A DNA stretch of 64,000 bases from Exiguobacterium sp. TNDT2 (GTDB lineage Bacteria; Bacillota; Bacilli; Exiguobacteriales; Exiguobacteriaceae), in the NCBI RefSeq assembly GCF_003331145.1, contig NZ_QLVE01000022.1:90917-154916 (forward strand), given 5' to 3'. The notes beneath the pieces are model-generated. The model made no database searches. It had not been told where the DNA came from and was given only the letters and a program-made list of their open reading frames with translations. The translations under genes were made by a program, and so were the position numbers. Numbering within the stretch: position 1 is the stretch's first letter; the number at the start of each line of letters is the position of its first letter. Positions 37,889-47,319 of this stretch are shown here, piece by piece.

Positions 37889-39607
37889 TTATTTTTTGAT
37901 ATCGAATTTTTCACTGAGGAAGTTCACGACTTCTTCAGCTGTATCCATGTTGAGGACATCGTTGACGATCGCTTCTGTTTCCGACTTCGTCAAACGCTTC
38001 ACGAGGCTACGTGCGCGAAGGACGCTTGAAGCCGACATCGAGAACTCGTCAAGACCGAGTCCAAGAAGGATTGGAATCGCAAGCTCTTCTCCAGCCATCT
38101 CGCCACACATACCGACCCATTTACCAGCTTTGTGTGCTTCAGTGATGACGTTGTGGAGCAGGTTCAGGATGGCCGGGTTGAACGGTTGGTACAAGTACGA
38201 GACTTTCTCGTTCATGCGGTCCGCTGCCATCGTGTATTGAATCAAGTCGTTCGTGCCGACTGAGAAGAAGTCGACTTCTTTCGCGAATTGCTTCGCCATG
38301 ACGGCTGTCGATGGGATCTCGACCATCATCCCAGTCTCGTAGTTACCGACAGCGATGCCTTCTGCTTTCAACTTCGCTTCTTCTTCGAGAAGGAGTGCTT
38401 TGGCCGCACGGAATTCTTCAAGTGTCGCGATCATTGGGAACATGATGGCGAGATCACCGTGCGCTGAAGCACGGAGAAGGGCGCGGAGCTGTGTGCGGAA
38501 CAAGTCCGTCTCTTCGAGGCAAAGGCGAATCGCGCGATAGCCGAGGAACGGGTTCATTTCTTTCGGGAGGTCGAGGTAAGACAATTCTTTATCTCCACCA
38601 ATATCGAGCGTACGGATGACGACTTGTTTGCCGTCCATACCTTCGAGTACTGCTTTATACGCTTTATATTGCTCTTCTTCCGTCGGGAACGTTTCTGAGT
38701 CCATGTAGAGGAACTCGGTCCGGTAAAGGCCGATGGCGTCAGCGCCGTTTTTCAATACGCCTTCGAGGTCGTTCGGTGTCCCGATGTTTGCCGCAAGTTT
38801 GACTTTGTGGCCGTCGGCTGTGACCGACTCTTCGTTGACGAGTTGTTTCAACTCTTCTTTATACGCTTCGAACGAAGCGCGTTTTTCAACGTATTCATTG
38901 ACGAGTTCTTCAGACGGGTTGACGAACACATCGCCCTCTGTCCCGTCGATGACGACGAGGTCGCCGTTCTTGATTTCTTCAAGTGCTACTTTTGTACCGA
39001 CGACAGCCGGGATTTCGAGTGAACGAGACATGATTGCCGAGTGAGACGTACGTCCACCGATGTTCGTCGCGAATCCTTTGACGAACTTACGGTTGAGTTG
39101 AGCCGTGTCAGACGGTGTCAAATCTTCAGCGATGATGATGACTTCTTCTGAGATTGAGGCTGGCGTCATAAATGTGACACCGAGAATGTGCGCCATGACG
39201 CGTTTCGTGACGTCACGAACGTCGGCAGCGCGCTCACGCATGTACTCGTTGTCCATCGATTCAAAAATCATGACCATCATTTGAGCGACTTCATCGAGCG
39301 CCTTCGCAGCGTTCATGTGTTCGCTTTCAATTTTGTCGTTCACTTGTGAGACGATCTCCGGATCTTCGACGATGAGCAAGTGGGCCGAGAAAATCTCTGC
39401 CTTGTCTTCACCGAGTTCACGAAGCGTGATTTGACGGATTTCTTCGAGTTCTGTTTTTGACTGAGCGATTGCCGCTTGGAAACGGGCTTTCTCAGCTGCT
39501 ACGTCCTCGATTTTGTTTGTCGGGATGTCGAATGAAGGTGTCTCCATGACGAATGCTTTCGCAACTGCGATTCCTGCAGATGCGCCAATACCTTTAATGT
39601 GTGACAT
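37889..39607 (-). CDS. ptsI: PTS enzyme I PtsI
   Basis: 572 residues, normal length. Phosphohistidine motif [13 protein letters not shown] (about residue 189), PEP-utiliser signatures [12 protein letters not shown] and [19 protein letters not shown], and active Cys in [10 protein letters not shown]. It moves phosphate from PEP to HPr. MSHIKGIG at 39607 is chosen as start; AGAGAGGG lies upstream. It faces ptsG instead of following ptsH; no HPr gene lies in the window. Confidence 0.96.
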   Translation of the reverse strand: MSHIKGIGASAGIAVAKAFVMETPSFDIPTNKIEDVAAEKARFQAAIAQSKTELEEIRQITLRELGEDKAEIFSAHLLIVEDPEIVSQVNDKIESEHMNAAKALDEVAQMMVMIFESMDNEYMRERAADVRDVTKRVMAHILGVTFMTPASISEEVIIIAEDLTPSDTAQLNRKFVKGFATNIGGRTSHSAIMSRSLEIPAVVGTKVALEEIKNGDLVVIDGTEGDVFVNPSEELVNEYVEKRASFEAYKEELKQLVNEESVTADGHKVKLAANIGTPNDLEGVLKNGADAIGLYRTEFLYMDSETFPTEEEQYKAYKAVLEGMDGKQVVIRTLDIGGDKELSYLDLPKEMNPFLGYRAIRLCLEETDLFRTQLRALLRASAHGDLAIMFPMIATLEEFRAAKALLLEEEAKLKAEGIAVGNYETGMMVEIPSTAVMAKQFAKEVDFFSVGTNDLIQYTMAADRMNEKVSYLYQPFNPAILNLLHNVITEAHKAGKWVGMCGEMAGEELAIPILLGLGLDEFSMSASSVLRARSLVKRLTKSETEAIVNDVLNMDTAEEVVNFLSEKFDIKK

Positions 39608-39830
39608 AAGCGTAGTCCCTCTCTTCAAAGAAATAGTGGTTTCCAACGTTATCTCGTTAGTTCTTACCCGAAATGAAAAAGGAACTAACGAAAACGTGGA
39701 AGATTAGAGTAGCAACGGTCTACTACTAGGGGAAGCCTCGACCGAACAAAATGGCTTCGCCTCAACAGGGAGGGATGCCTGATTGCGTACTTTCTTATCC
39801 TATCATAAAATAAATCATCGTCACAACGAG
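39608..39830 (-). promoter_or_regulatory. Long structured 5' leader of ptsI
   Basis: About 190 bases without a gene separate ptsI from a possible -10 (TATGAT on the minus strand, 39802-39807). Inverted repeats are CGTTAGTTC/GAACTAACG (39655-39663/39682-39690), GAAGCC/GGCTTC (39732-39737/39753-39758) and GTAG/CTAC (39709-39723). I recognise no known riboswitch class. Confidence 0.35.
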
Positions 39831-39936
39831 GAGTTGACGCCTGAATTCGAAGATTTATTGACTCTTACGCATACTGTTTCATTATTTCGCTGAAGTTCGT
39901 TATGCTAACCATATATAAAGAAGGGAAGTGGCAAAC

Positions 39937-41379
39937 ATGTATCAAGTGAAAGACCTGGATTGGAACGGTTCATATGACACGATTGTCGTCGGAATCGGCG
40001 CTGCCGACACGATTGAGGAAGGACTCGATTCATTGTTTAATGGACGCGTCAAAGCATTGATTCAATCGGCAGATATTTTAACGAAAACAGGTGAAGTGTC
40101 CATCGTCCCGACGTTTAAGGGAACGGTTAAACGGATCCTATTCGTCGGTCTCGGACAACGGAACGAAAATACGGTTGAAAATGTGCGCAATTGGTTCGGG
40201 AAAGTCGCCAAACACATCAAAGCCCGTGCCTTCACGGACGTCGCGGTCGCCCTCGACACGTTCGGACCGAACACGGCGAAACTGTTTGCCGAAGCGTATG
40301 AGATGGCGACGTATGAACACCCTACATACAAATCTGGGCCGAAACCGGCGAAACCGGACGTGACGATCACGTTGCTCGGGGCTGTTGCAGAGGAAGAGGC
40401 GTTGACTGGTGCCGCTTATGGACGTGGTGTCAATGTGGCGCGGTCGCTCACGATGATGCCGGCCAATATCTTGACGTCAGAAGTGCTTGCGGACTATGCG
40501 GTCGAGTTGGCCGAGCGTCACGGCTTTAAACATCGCATCATTGAGAAAGAAGAGATGGAAGGACTCGGAATGGGCGCGCTCCTTGCCGTCAACCAAGGGT
40601 CGACGATTCCGCCGAAGTTGATTGTGCTCGAATATCGCGGGGCTGGAGACGAGGCGCCTGTCGCTGTCGTCGGAAAAGGCGTCACATTTGATACGGGCGG
40701 TTACTCAATCAAGCCAAAAGACGGCATCGTCGGGATGAAAGGAGATATGGGCGGCGCCGCAACGGTAATCGGTCTATTCGAGACGCTTGCGACGACAAAA
40801 CCGAACGTGAACGTCATCGGGGTCATTCCATCGACGGACAACATGATCTCAGGGGACGCATTCAAGCCAGACGATGTCATCACGGCGATGAACGGGAAGA
40901 CGATTGAAGTGCTCAATACGGATGCGGAAGGTCGTCTCGTCCTCGCCGACGCCGTCACGTTCGCAAAGACGTATGAACCACAAGCGATCATCGATGTGGC
41001 CACGCTCACAGGGGGGGTGCTCGTCGCGCTCGGTACAGAAGTGACAGGTTGCCTGACGAACGATGCGTCGCTCTACGGCGCCTTAGAAGCTGCGAGCCGT
41101 GACACGAACGAACTAGTCTGGCAGATGCCATACTTCGATGTCTTCATCAATCAAGTGCGTAAGTCAGAAGTTGCCGACTTGAACAACTCACCGGGCCGTT
41201 ACGGCCATATGATTTTCGGCGGTGCGTTCGTAGGTGAGTTCGTCGGTGACACGCCTTGGCTCCACCTCGATATCGCTGGGACGAGTGAACGTTCGGCCGC
41301 GAACGATCTCGGACCAAAAGGACCGACTGGCGTCATGGTGCGCACGCTCGCCTCGATGCTTGAAGGATGGGACCGTTGA
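39937..41379 (+). CDS. pepA: Leucyl aminopeptidase (M17) PepA
   Basis: 480 residues, M17 family. The metal and active-site motifs are VGKGVTFDTGGYSIKP (with catalytic Lys and Asp), GDMGGAA and the family signature NTDAEGRLVLADAV. Cytosolic removal of N-terminal residues from peptides. The ATG at 39937 follows GAAGGGAAG at 8 bases; a GTG 9 bases upstream is less likely. Corresponds to yuiE, near yuiB and yumB in B. subtilis. The stop overlaps the start of the next small gene. Confidence 0.95.
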   Translation: MYQVKDLDWNGSYDTIVVGIGAADTIEEGLDSLFNGRVKALIQSADILTKTGEVSIVPTFKGTVKRILFVGLGQRNENTVENVRNWFGKVAKHIKARAFTDVAVALDTFGPNTAKLFAEAYEMATYEHPTYKSGPKPAKPDVTITLLGAVAEEEALTGAAYGRGVNVARSLTMMPANILTSEVLADYAVELAERHGFKHRIIEKEEMEGLGMGALLAVNQGSTIPPKLIVLEYRGAGDEAPVAVVGKGVTFDTGGYSIKPKDGIVGMKGDMGGAATVIGLFETLATTKPNVNVIGVIPSTDNMISGDAFKPDDVITAMNGKTIEVLNTDAEGRLVLADAVTFAKTYEPQAIIDVATLTGGVLVALGTEVTGCLTNDASLYGALEAASRDTNELVWQMPYFDVFINQVRKSEVADLNNSPGRYGHMIFGGAFVGEFVGDTPWLHLDIAGTSERSAANDLGPKGPTGVMVRTLASMLEGWDR

Positions 41380-41534
41380 AAATTGGATTTGTATTGATCG
41401 GTTTGGCCGTCGTCTCCGGTCTCGGATACACGGCTTGGCCAAGCCGTTTGTTGTTAGGGGTGACCGTCTTTTGTGCGGTGCTCGGAGTGTTGTTTTTGAT
41501 GCAGGAGGGACGCCGTGGTCGGAGTAGGAATTGA
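41376..41534 (+). CDS. Small two-helix membrane protein (52 residues), translationally coupled to pepA
   Basis: A short frame with TTG start at 41376, overlapping the pepA TGA by two bases (TTGA), with AAGGATGGG upstream. It encodes KIGFVLIGLAVVSGLGYTA, a turn, LLLGVTVFCAVLGVLFLM and a basic tail RRGRSRN: two transmembrane helices with the positive end inside. It overlaps the following gene by 20 bases and supplies that gene's ribosome site. Not recognised. Coupling, hydrophobic pattern and positive-inside tail support a real gene; conservation is untested. Confidence 0.6.
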   Translation: MKIGFVLIGLAVVSGLGYTAWPSRLLLGVTVFCAVLGVLFLMQEGRRGRSRN

Positions 41535-42174
41535 TGGCGCGCGCGGGAGCTGGGTACGAATCACGTACGACAGCATCTCGCTCTGTTTGACCATCTCAGA
41601 GAAGTTGGAAGATTTATTGATTGAAGGGGCCGTGCATTTTGTTGACATGCCAAAAGATTTGGGCTCGATCGACCAGCCGGACCGGACTTGTGATGCCTGG
41701 ATGAGGTCGCAATTGAAAGAGCGGAAGTCATCGATTTTCACACCGCCGATTCAAGACGTGCTCATGGAAGCGTCTTATAGAGAGGCGAACGCGAAGAGTC
41801 GTGAACTGGTCGGAAAAGGAATCAGCAAACAAGCGTGGAACCTTGTGCCGCGGATTCGAGAGTTTCAAACGGTCACGGCGGCGGACGTCTATGAGTCACA
41901 TCCGGAAGTGTGCTTCGCCGTCATGACGGGGAACGAGGCGCGTTTTAGCAAGAAGACCGAGGCGGGAGAACTCGAACGGATCGAGTTGTTGCGTCGCTAT
42001 TCAAAAAGCTCGCCTTGGAAATGGAAGATGTCGAACGTGCAAGTCGATGACATTATCGACGCTTGTATGTTGGCCGTTGCCGCCTATGAGGCAGGTACGA
42101 CCGGGATGGTGACGCATCCGGATCAAACTGAAGGCGTGCCGTTCGTTGCGGTACCGAAGACGAAAGAGCGATGA
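41515..42174 (+). CDS. DUF429 family protein
   Basis: 219 residues of the DUF429 RNase H-like family: VGVGIDGARGSWV at the N-terminus, FVDMPKDLG with an acidic residue, EASYREAN, VYESHPEVCFAVM and DIIDACMLAVAAYE. The pattern of acidic residues fits a predicted nuclease, unproven. GTG start at 41515 with GGAGGG 5 bases upstream. It ends the pepA unit at a terminator hairpin. Confidence 0.82.
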   Translation: MVGVGIDGARGSWVRITYDSISLCLTISEKLEDLLIEGAVHFVDMPKDLGSIDQPDRTCDAWMRSQLKERKSSIFTPPIQDVLMEASYREANAKSRELVGKGISKQAWNLVPRIREFQTVTAADVYESHPEVCFAVMTGNEARFSKKTEAGELERIELLRRYSKSSPWKWKMSNVQVDDIIDACMLAVAAYEAGTTGMVTHPDQTEGVPFVAVPKTKER

Positions 42175-42190
42175 CGCGTCATCGCTCTTT
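42163..42190. terminator. Bidirectional terminator between DUF429 and AI-2E genes
   Basis: AAAGAGCGATGAC/GTCATCGCTCTTT perfect 13-bp stem overlapping both stop codons. Confidence 0.9.
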
Positions 42191-43306
42191 TGGTGTCGTC
42201 GGCCCGAGGACGAACCGCCACATATAGTGAAACACTTGGGCGTTATAGAGTGCCTTGAGCAGAACGGCCAAGACGGGTCCTAAGATGAAGCCGAGCACCC
42301 CGAACAGTTGTAACCCTACAAAAATCGAGATGAGGGCGGCGAGCGGGTCGAGCCCGATGTGAGAGCCGACGATTTTCGGCTCGGCCAAGTTGCGTTGGAC
42401 GATGACGACGATATACAAGATGACGAGACCGATGGCAAGGAACCAGTCGCCCGTGACGGCTGCATAAGCAGCCCATGGCAATAGCAGGGTCCCGACGCCG
42501 AGGTACGGCAACAAGTCGAAGATAGCCGCTAGCAGGGCGAACGAGAACGGGTTGTCGACACGGAGAATGAGCATGCCGATTAAGACGATTCCGAATGTGA
42601 TCGAGATGAGCGTCAATTGCGCCCTTACATATCCGAACAAGGCCAAACGTAAATTCGTCATGACGAGTTCGAACTCTTTGAATCCTTTTCGTTCATTTAA
42701 ACGTTTAATCGACCGCATGTAGACGTGCCAATCTTTCGTGATGAAGAACCAGGCGAGCACGATGACGATGAACAAGAGCAAGACGAGCGGTAAGGCGCTC
42801 AAGATGTCTTGCAACAAGCCGGCGATTCCTCGGGACAAGATGCCGATCGCGGCGCCGAGTTGGACGCCGATCTCAGTGATGCCACCTTCGAGCGAGTCCG
42901 CTTGACCGGGGTTCAACCGTTGGATGCTGTCATAGGCATCGTTGACCAACGGGGCGAGCTTTTGATTAAACAAGCGTTGTATGTATTCAGTGAATGTCTC
43001 AATCTGAGCAGGCAGTCTTTCCGCCGCAATCGTCAAATAGCGGATGAGCTGGGTCACGACGATGGCAATCACGCCACTAACAATGCTCATGACGATCAAC
43101 AAAGAAACAAGTGTCCCGAGAGCCCGGGGCAATTTAGTCTCACGCTCGAACCAATTGACGAGCGGGACCGTCAACAAGGATAACAAGAGAGCAAACACGA
43201 AAGGATACGTGTACGTGAAAAGAAGGCTCAGTCCTCGAACGACGAGAATGAGTCCAATGATGACGAGCAGAAAACGAAGTAATTGCCAAAGCCTAACTGG
43301 CGACAC
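42179..43306 (-). CDS. AI-2E family transporter (YtvI/YueF-like)
   Basis: 375 residues with about eight hydrophobic segments of the AI-2E/UPF0118 family: DLLPYLGVGTLLLPWA and EPKIVGSHIGLDPLAALISIFVGLQLFG are diagnostic. Members are permeases or Na+/H+ antiporters; the substrate is not known. The start is a GTG at 43306 after AAGGGG; an ATG at 43393 in the same frame would give a charged non-family extension. Divergent from the MazG-like gene. Confidence 0.85.
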   Translation of the reverse strand: MSPVRLWQLLRFLLVIIGLILVVRGLSLLFTYTYPFVFALLLSLLTVPLVNWFERETKLPRALGTLVSLLIVMSIVSGVIAIVVTQLIRYLTIAAERLPAQIETFTEYIQRLFNQKLAPLVNDAYDSIQRLNPGQADSLEGGITEIGVQLGAAIGILSRGIAGLLQDILSALPLVLLLFIVIVLAWFFITKDWHVYMRSIKRLNERKGFKEFELVMTNLRLALFGYVRAQLTLISITFGIVLIGMLILRVDNPFSFALLAAIFDLLPYLGVGTLLLPWAAYAAVTGDWFLAIGLVILYIVVIVQRNLAEPKIVGSHIGLDPLAALISIFVGLQLFGVLGFILGPVLAVLLKALYNAQVFHYMWRFVLGPTTPKER

Positions 43307-43391
43307 AGTACATGGCCCCTTTCTTAACAATTGGATTGAGCATAGTATACCATGTGACTGGTAAATACAGAGGATGGATAGGTGATTAACC

Positions 43392-44180
43392 ATGAAAGAA
43401 ATGCAACAAAAAGTTGATCAAATGATCATTCATTTGGGTGGATATTGGAAGCCTTTGTCGGGCCTTGCGCGATTATTAGAAGAAGTGGGCGAAGTAGGCG
43501 GTGCGCTTTATGATAGTGACCAAGTCGCTTTAGAAGAAGAATTGATGGACGTCTTTGTCATTTCTACATGCCTGGCTAATCAGTACGCGATTGAGTTAAC
43601 TGATCAATCAAGATCCGGAGGCAGGCAATCGACAGATTATGCATATTATAGTCTTGTCCGAGAGGCTGGCGAAGTGGCTCGTATTTTAAATGCGTATGAA
43701 GGTGACAAGAAGTTGAAGGCGACGGCAACTCCTGGTTCTTTGCAACATCGGATCGAAGCGGTCCAACGGGCTGTATTTGACATCGCACAAATCATTGAGT
43801 TCGATTTGTATGCCAAAATTGGTGTGCTAATCGAAGATAAATCAGCGAGAGACTTTGGCCGATTCGATGAAACGCCTGACCCGATTACGGAATCATCGGT
43901 TCGCCTGTACAAATCATTCGTGCCAGGTCGATATTGGGGTGGAATTAAAGCTAAACCTTCAGAGACAGCGTGCCGATACAGAGAAAGAGAATATAACTTA
44001 TCGCGTTTTTTCAAAATCGCTGTAGCGGAGGGGCTAGATGGCTTCGTCATTTGTCAGCCGAGTGAACCGATGACCGTCTTGTCTTCTTTTGAAGAGGATT
44101 GGCAATTACCAAGCACGTTTAAAGTCGAAGAAGAATGCCACGAATCTACCAAATTTATCATCATCCGGAAAAAATGCTAA
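43392..44180 (+). CDS. MazG-like protein with two repeated nucleotide-pyrophosphohydrolase-type segments
   Basis: 262 residues. The first 60 have a MazG-type helix pattern (LARLLEEVGEVGGALYD, then EEELMDVFVI), and residues about 85-135 repeat it in weaker form (SLVREAGEVARILNA ... RAVFDIAQIIE). EExxE and ExxD metal positions are present in the first copy only. The last 100 residues (from RFDETPDP) are not recognised. Composition is more A+T-rich than the neighbours. AGGTGATT precedes the ATG. Possible dNTP or nucleotide pyrophosphatase. Confidence 0.6.
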   Translation: MKEMQQKVDQMIIHLGGYWKPLSGLARLLEEVGEVGGALYDSDQVALEEELMDVFVISTCLANQYAIELTDQSRSGGRQSTDYAYYSLVREAGEVARILNAYEGDKKLKATATPGSLQHRIEAVQRAVFDIAQIIEFDLYAKIGVLIEDKSARDFGRFDETPDPITESSVRLYKSFVPGRYWGGIKAKPSETACRYREREYNLSRFFKIAVAEGLDGFVICQPSEPMTVLSSFEEDWQLPSTFKVEEECHESTKFIIIRKKC

Positions 44181-44309
44181 AAAGATATTCCCCTTTTTAG
44201 TAAAAAATATTCATCTTTTTTTCAAATACTTACTTTTTTTTTAAAAGCGTTATGCTAATATGAAGTTGTTGTTAGTAGTAAGTAGCCCGAGAAGAAAGGA
44301 ATATTTTGG

Positions 44310-46226
44310 ATGAAAATGAAGCTATTGAAAGTTGCCCTCATCTTATCGCTCTTAATGTTCGGTGCCCAAATCCCTTCGATTGAAGCATCTACGTTAGACG
44401 GCGAGACGACTATCAATTTGAACGTCCGATCGACTCCGAACGTATATGGAAAATTAATCACTACATTGCCAAAGGGTACTAAAGTAAAATATGGTACCTA
44501 TAACAAATCATGGCATAAATTGTATATGAATAATCGTACGTACTATGTTTCGGCCCCGTATATTAAACGAATTAGCGCGTCTCCGACAATGCTATCGACG
44601 CAAAGCACCGAATCGACGGGTGTGACGACTGAGAACTTGAATATACGCGTATCGTCGCATCGTGACGCCAGAATTATCACTACGCTAAAAAAAGGCACGG
44701 AAGTCCGTCATACGGAGCATAACCGCTCATGGTCGAAAGTGTTTTTAAATGGCAAGACGTACTATGCGGCTAGTGCTTATATCGCACCAAAGTTAACCGT
44801 TTCAGCTCCAAAAAAACAGGTGGGATATACGAACCGTAATATTCAATTGTTCAATGGGACGCTCCAATCATCATCGGTCGTAAAAACCATTCCGGTCAAT
44901 CAGGCGATTACGTTTAGCATTCATAACTCGAGTTGGTCTGTAGTGTATGAGGGAACTAAATCATACTTTACTCCGACAAGAGGGATCACTGCGGGAACAC
45001 TAAAACCAGCGACTACAAAAGAAACCGGTTATGCGAACCGTGAACTTAAATTGTTTGGAGCGCGTAATCAGGCCTCGGCGGTTTTAAAAGTGCTTCCGCT
45101 CAATGCGGTCATTGAGTCTAGCAAATACAATTCGAGTTGGTCGACTGTCTATATTGGCAACGAAACGTTCTTCACAGCTACAGCGTGGATTACACCGGGT
45201 GCCGTTCCAGTTGAACCGCCGCCGACGATGACACCGGAACCGGTTGAGACGAAGTCACAAGGATACGCCAACCGTGACCTCAACTTGTTCGGGAAAACAC
45301 ACCAAAGTTCATCTGTCTTGCTCGTCTTGCCACGGTATACGGCAGTCACGTATAGCCCATACAATTCGAGTTGGTCGAAAGTCTATATCGGTACTAAAAC
45401 TTACTTCACACCGACTTCTTGGCTCACGCTCGGTAAAGCTCCAACTGCACCAGCGGCTGTACCTCTAGGGAAAGTCTATGTCAACACACCAGGCGATGTC
45501 TTGAATGTTCGTTCTAGCGCTTCAGCGAGTTCGACTATTCTTGGCCGGCTCTCTCACGGTACTGAAATCGAGCATTATGGATCAGCAAACGGGTTTTACA
45601 AAGTCAAATTTAACAATCGTGACGGCTTTATTTCAACTGTGTTTGCATCGACGGTAAAACCTAGCACGGAGACTGCTGTCATTGTGCTCGACGCAGGTCA
45701 TGGCGGAACAGACCCAGGAGCAGGCCGCAGCTCTCTATATGAAAAAACGGTCGTTCTTGACGTGACGAAGCGGGTCGAAGCTTATCTTCGCTCGAAGTAT
45801 GGATATGAAGTCCGCTTGACTCGATCGACTGACGTGTATTTGACACTCGGTCAGCGTGTGCAAGCGGCTAAAAACCTGCGTGGCGATTTGTTCGTCAGTT
45901 TACACACGAACGCAGCAGGTTCGACTGCCGCGCAAGGGATTGAAACGTTCTACTCGACGAGCTCGGCGCATAGCGCGAAAAGCCGCGTACTCGCCACGAA
46001 CATCCAATCGAACTTGCTAGGTAAAATGTCTGGAATGAGAAACCGCGGCGTCAAGACGGCGAATTATTACGTCATCACTTATAATACGATGCCATCTGCG
46101 CTCGTTGAACTCGGTTTCATCTCTTCTCCTTCAGATATTGTCCACCTCCGAAGCACTACTTCCCGCCAACGGATGGCAGAAGGTGTCGCCGAAGGGATTG
46201 CTCAGTACGTACGCGCTTACCATTAA
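44310..46226 (+). CDS. Secreted N-acetylmuramoyl-L-alanine amidase with SH3-type repeats
   Basis: 638 residues. Signal peptide about 1-26 (cut near IEA-S). Bacterial SH3 repeats follow: two near 30-90 and 105-165, three related GYxNRxLxLF units between about 170 and 385, one SH3 near 395-450. The catalytic Amidase_3 domain begins near 455 with Zn ligands His464 (DAGHGG), Glu478 and His532 (SLHTNA), and catalytic Glu600 (VELGF). It cuts the amide between MurNAc and L-Ala in peptidoglycan. More A+T-rich than neighbours. AAAGGAATA precedes the start. Confidence 0.93.
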   Translation: MKMKLLKVALILSLLMFGAQIPSIEASTLDGETTINLNVRSTPNVYGKLITTLPKGTKVKYGTYNKSWHKLYMNNRTYYVSAPYIKRISASPTMLSTQSTESTGVTTENLNIRVSSHRDARIITTLKKGTEVRHTEHNRSWSKVFLNGKTYYAASAYIAPKLTVSAPKKQVGYTNRNIQLFNGTLQSSSVVKTIPVNQAITFSIHNSSWSVVYEGTKSYFTPTRGITAGTLKPATTKETGYANRELKLFGARNQASAVLKVLPLNAVIESSKYNSSWSTVYIGNETFFTATAWITPGAVPVEPPPTMTPEPVETKSQGYANRDLNLFGKTHQSSSVLLVLPRYTAVTYSPYNSSWSKVYIGTKTYFTPTSWLTLGKAPTAPAAVPLGKVYVNTPGDVLNVRSSASASSTILGRLSHGTEIEHYGSANGFYKVKFNNRDGFISTVFASTVKPSTETAVIVLDAGHGGTDPGAGRSSLYEKTVVLDVTKRVEAYLRSKYGYEVRLTRSTDVYLTLGQRVQAAKNLRGDLFVSLHTNAAGSTAAQGIETFYSTSSAHSAKSRVLATNIQSNLLGKMSGMRNRGVKTANYYVITYNTMPSALVELGFISSPSDIVHLRSTTSRQRMAEGVAEGIAQYVRAYH

Positions 46227-46239
46227 ATTTTATCCGTTA

Positions 46240-46274
46240 AAAATGCCCCGACTCACGATGAGTCGGGGCATTTT
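46240..46274. terminator. Bidirectional terminator between amidase gene and nrdF
   Basis: AAAATGCCCCGACT/AGTCGGGGCATTTT stem. Confidence 0.93.
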
Positions 46275-46278
46275 GTGC

Positions 46279-47319
46279 TCACAGGTCGTCAAAGCCGTTG
46301 GCGTCGGTGACTTTCGCGTACGAACGTGATTTTTGTTCGAAGAAATCCGATTTGGTCGCATTCAGCGAATCGTCTGAGTAGGCGCGGATCCACGGCATGA
46401 CATCCTCGTTGAACCCATCATACAGATCGTTCAAGCCGATGACACGGAGACGCTTGTTGGCGAGGTACTTGACGTAATCGCGCATCTCACTGACATCGAG
46501 TCCATCGAGGTCGCGAAGGACGTACTCACACCATTCCATTTCGAGGTCAACGGCTTCCGCCATCGTGTCATAGACGAACTGACTGAAGCTGCCGTCCGCG
46601 TCGATTTCCGGATTTTCCGTTAGGACGGCCCGGAGTAGCTGGCTGACGAAATATGAGTGTTGCATCTCGTCGCGCTGGATATAGCTGATCATTGTCGACG
46701 TGCCGACCATCTTCTGGTGGCGTGCCAAGTTGTAGAAGTAGGCGAATCCGGAATAGAAGTTGATGCCTTCAAGAATAATCGAGGCGACGAGTGATTTGGC
46801 GAACGTCTCGGCCGTCTGATCGGCACGGAAGTCCTCATATAAGTCCAAGATGAATTGATTCCGTTTCATGACCATCTCGTCGTCTTTGGCGATATCGAAG
46901 ATACGATTTTGTTCGCTCAGCGGAACGAGGCTCGAAAGGACGTAGCTATACGATTGGTTATGGACGACTTCTTGTTGGGCGATGACGGCAAGCACGGCGT
47001 GTACTGACGAGTCTGATGAGAACATCGATGACTCGAGGATGTAGCGTGTCTGCACCGAATCCAAAATCGATAGCAAGCCGATGATGCGTTTGAAGGCGTC
47101 TTGCTCGCGCTCTGTCAACTGCGGCCATTGCTGCATATCTTTCGACATGGAGATCTCATCCGGAATCCAAAAGTTCGAGAGCAGTTGCTTATAAATAGTG
47201 TAAAACTGCGGATAGGCGATGTCGTTCCAATTGACGATGGAACTCGTCTCGCCTCCGATAATGGCAGTTGCCCGGTTAGGATGTTTGGGCGACAGTAGTT
47301 TGATCTTTTGAATGGTCAT
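46279..47319 (-). CDS. nrdF: Class I ribonucleotide reductase beta subunit NrdF
   Basis: 346 residues. Metal-site and radical motifs visible: WIPDEISMSKD, QEVVHNQSYSYV (with the radical tyrosine), EGINFYSGFAYFY and RDEMQHSYF. It generates the tyrosyl radical for NrdE. Two ATG codons (47319, 47325) follow AAGGAG; the first has 9-base spacing and is used. The gene overlaps the flavodoxin gene by 44 bases. Last gene of the nrd operon. Confidence 0.95.
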   Translation of the reverse strand: MTIQKIKLLSPKHPNRATAIIGGETSSIVNWNDIAYPQFYTIYKQLLSNFWIPDEISMSKDMQQWPQLTEREQDAFKRIIGLLSILDSVQTRYILESSMFSSDSSVHAVLAVIAQQEVVHNQSYSYVLSSLVPLSEQNRIFDIAKDDEMVMKRNQFILDLYEDFRADQTAETFAKSLVASIILEGINFYSGFAYFYNLARHQKMVGTSTMISYIQRDEMQHSYFVSQLLRAVLTENPEIDADGSFSQFVYDTMAEAVDLEMEWCEYVLRDLDGLDVSEMRDYVKYLANKRLRVIGLNDLYDGFNEDVMPWIRAYSDDSLNATKSDFFEQKSRSYAKVTDANGFDDL

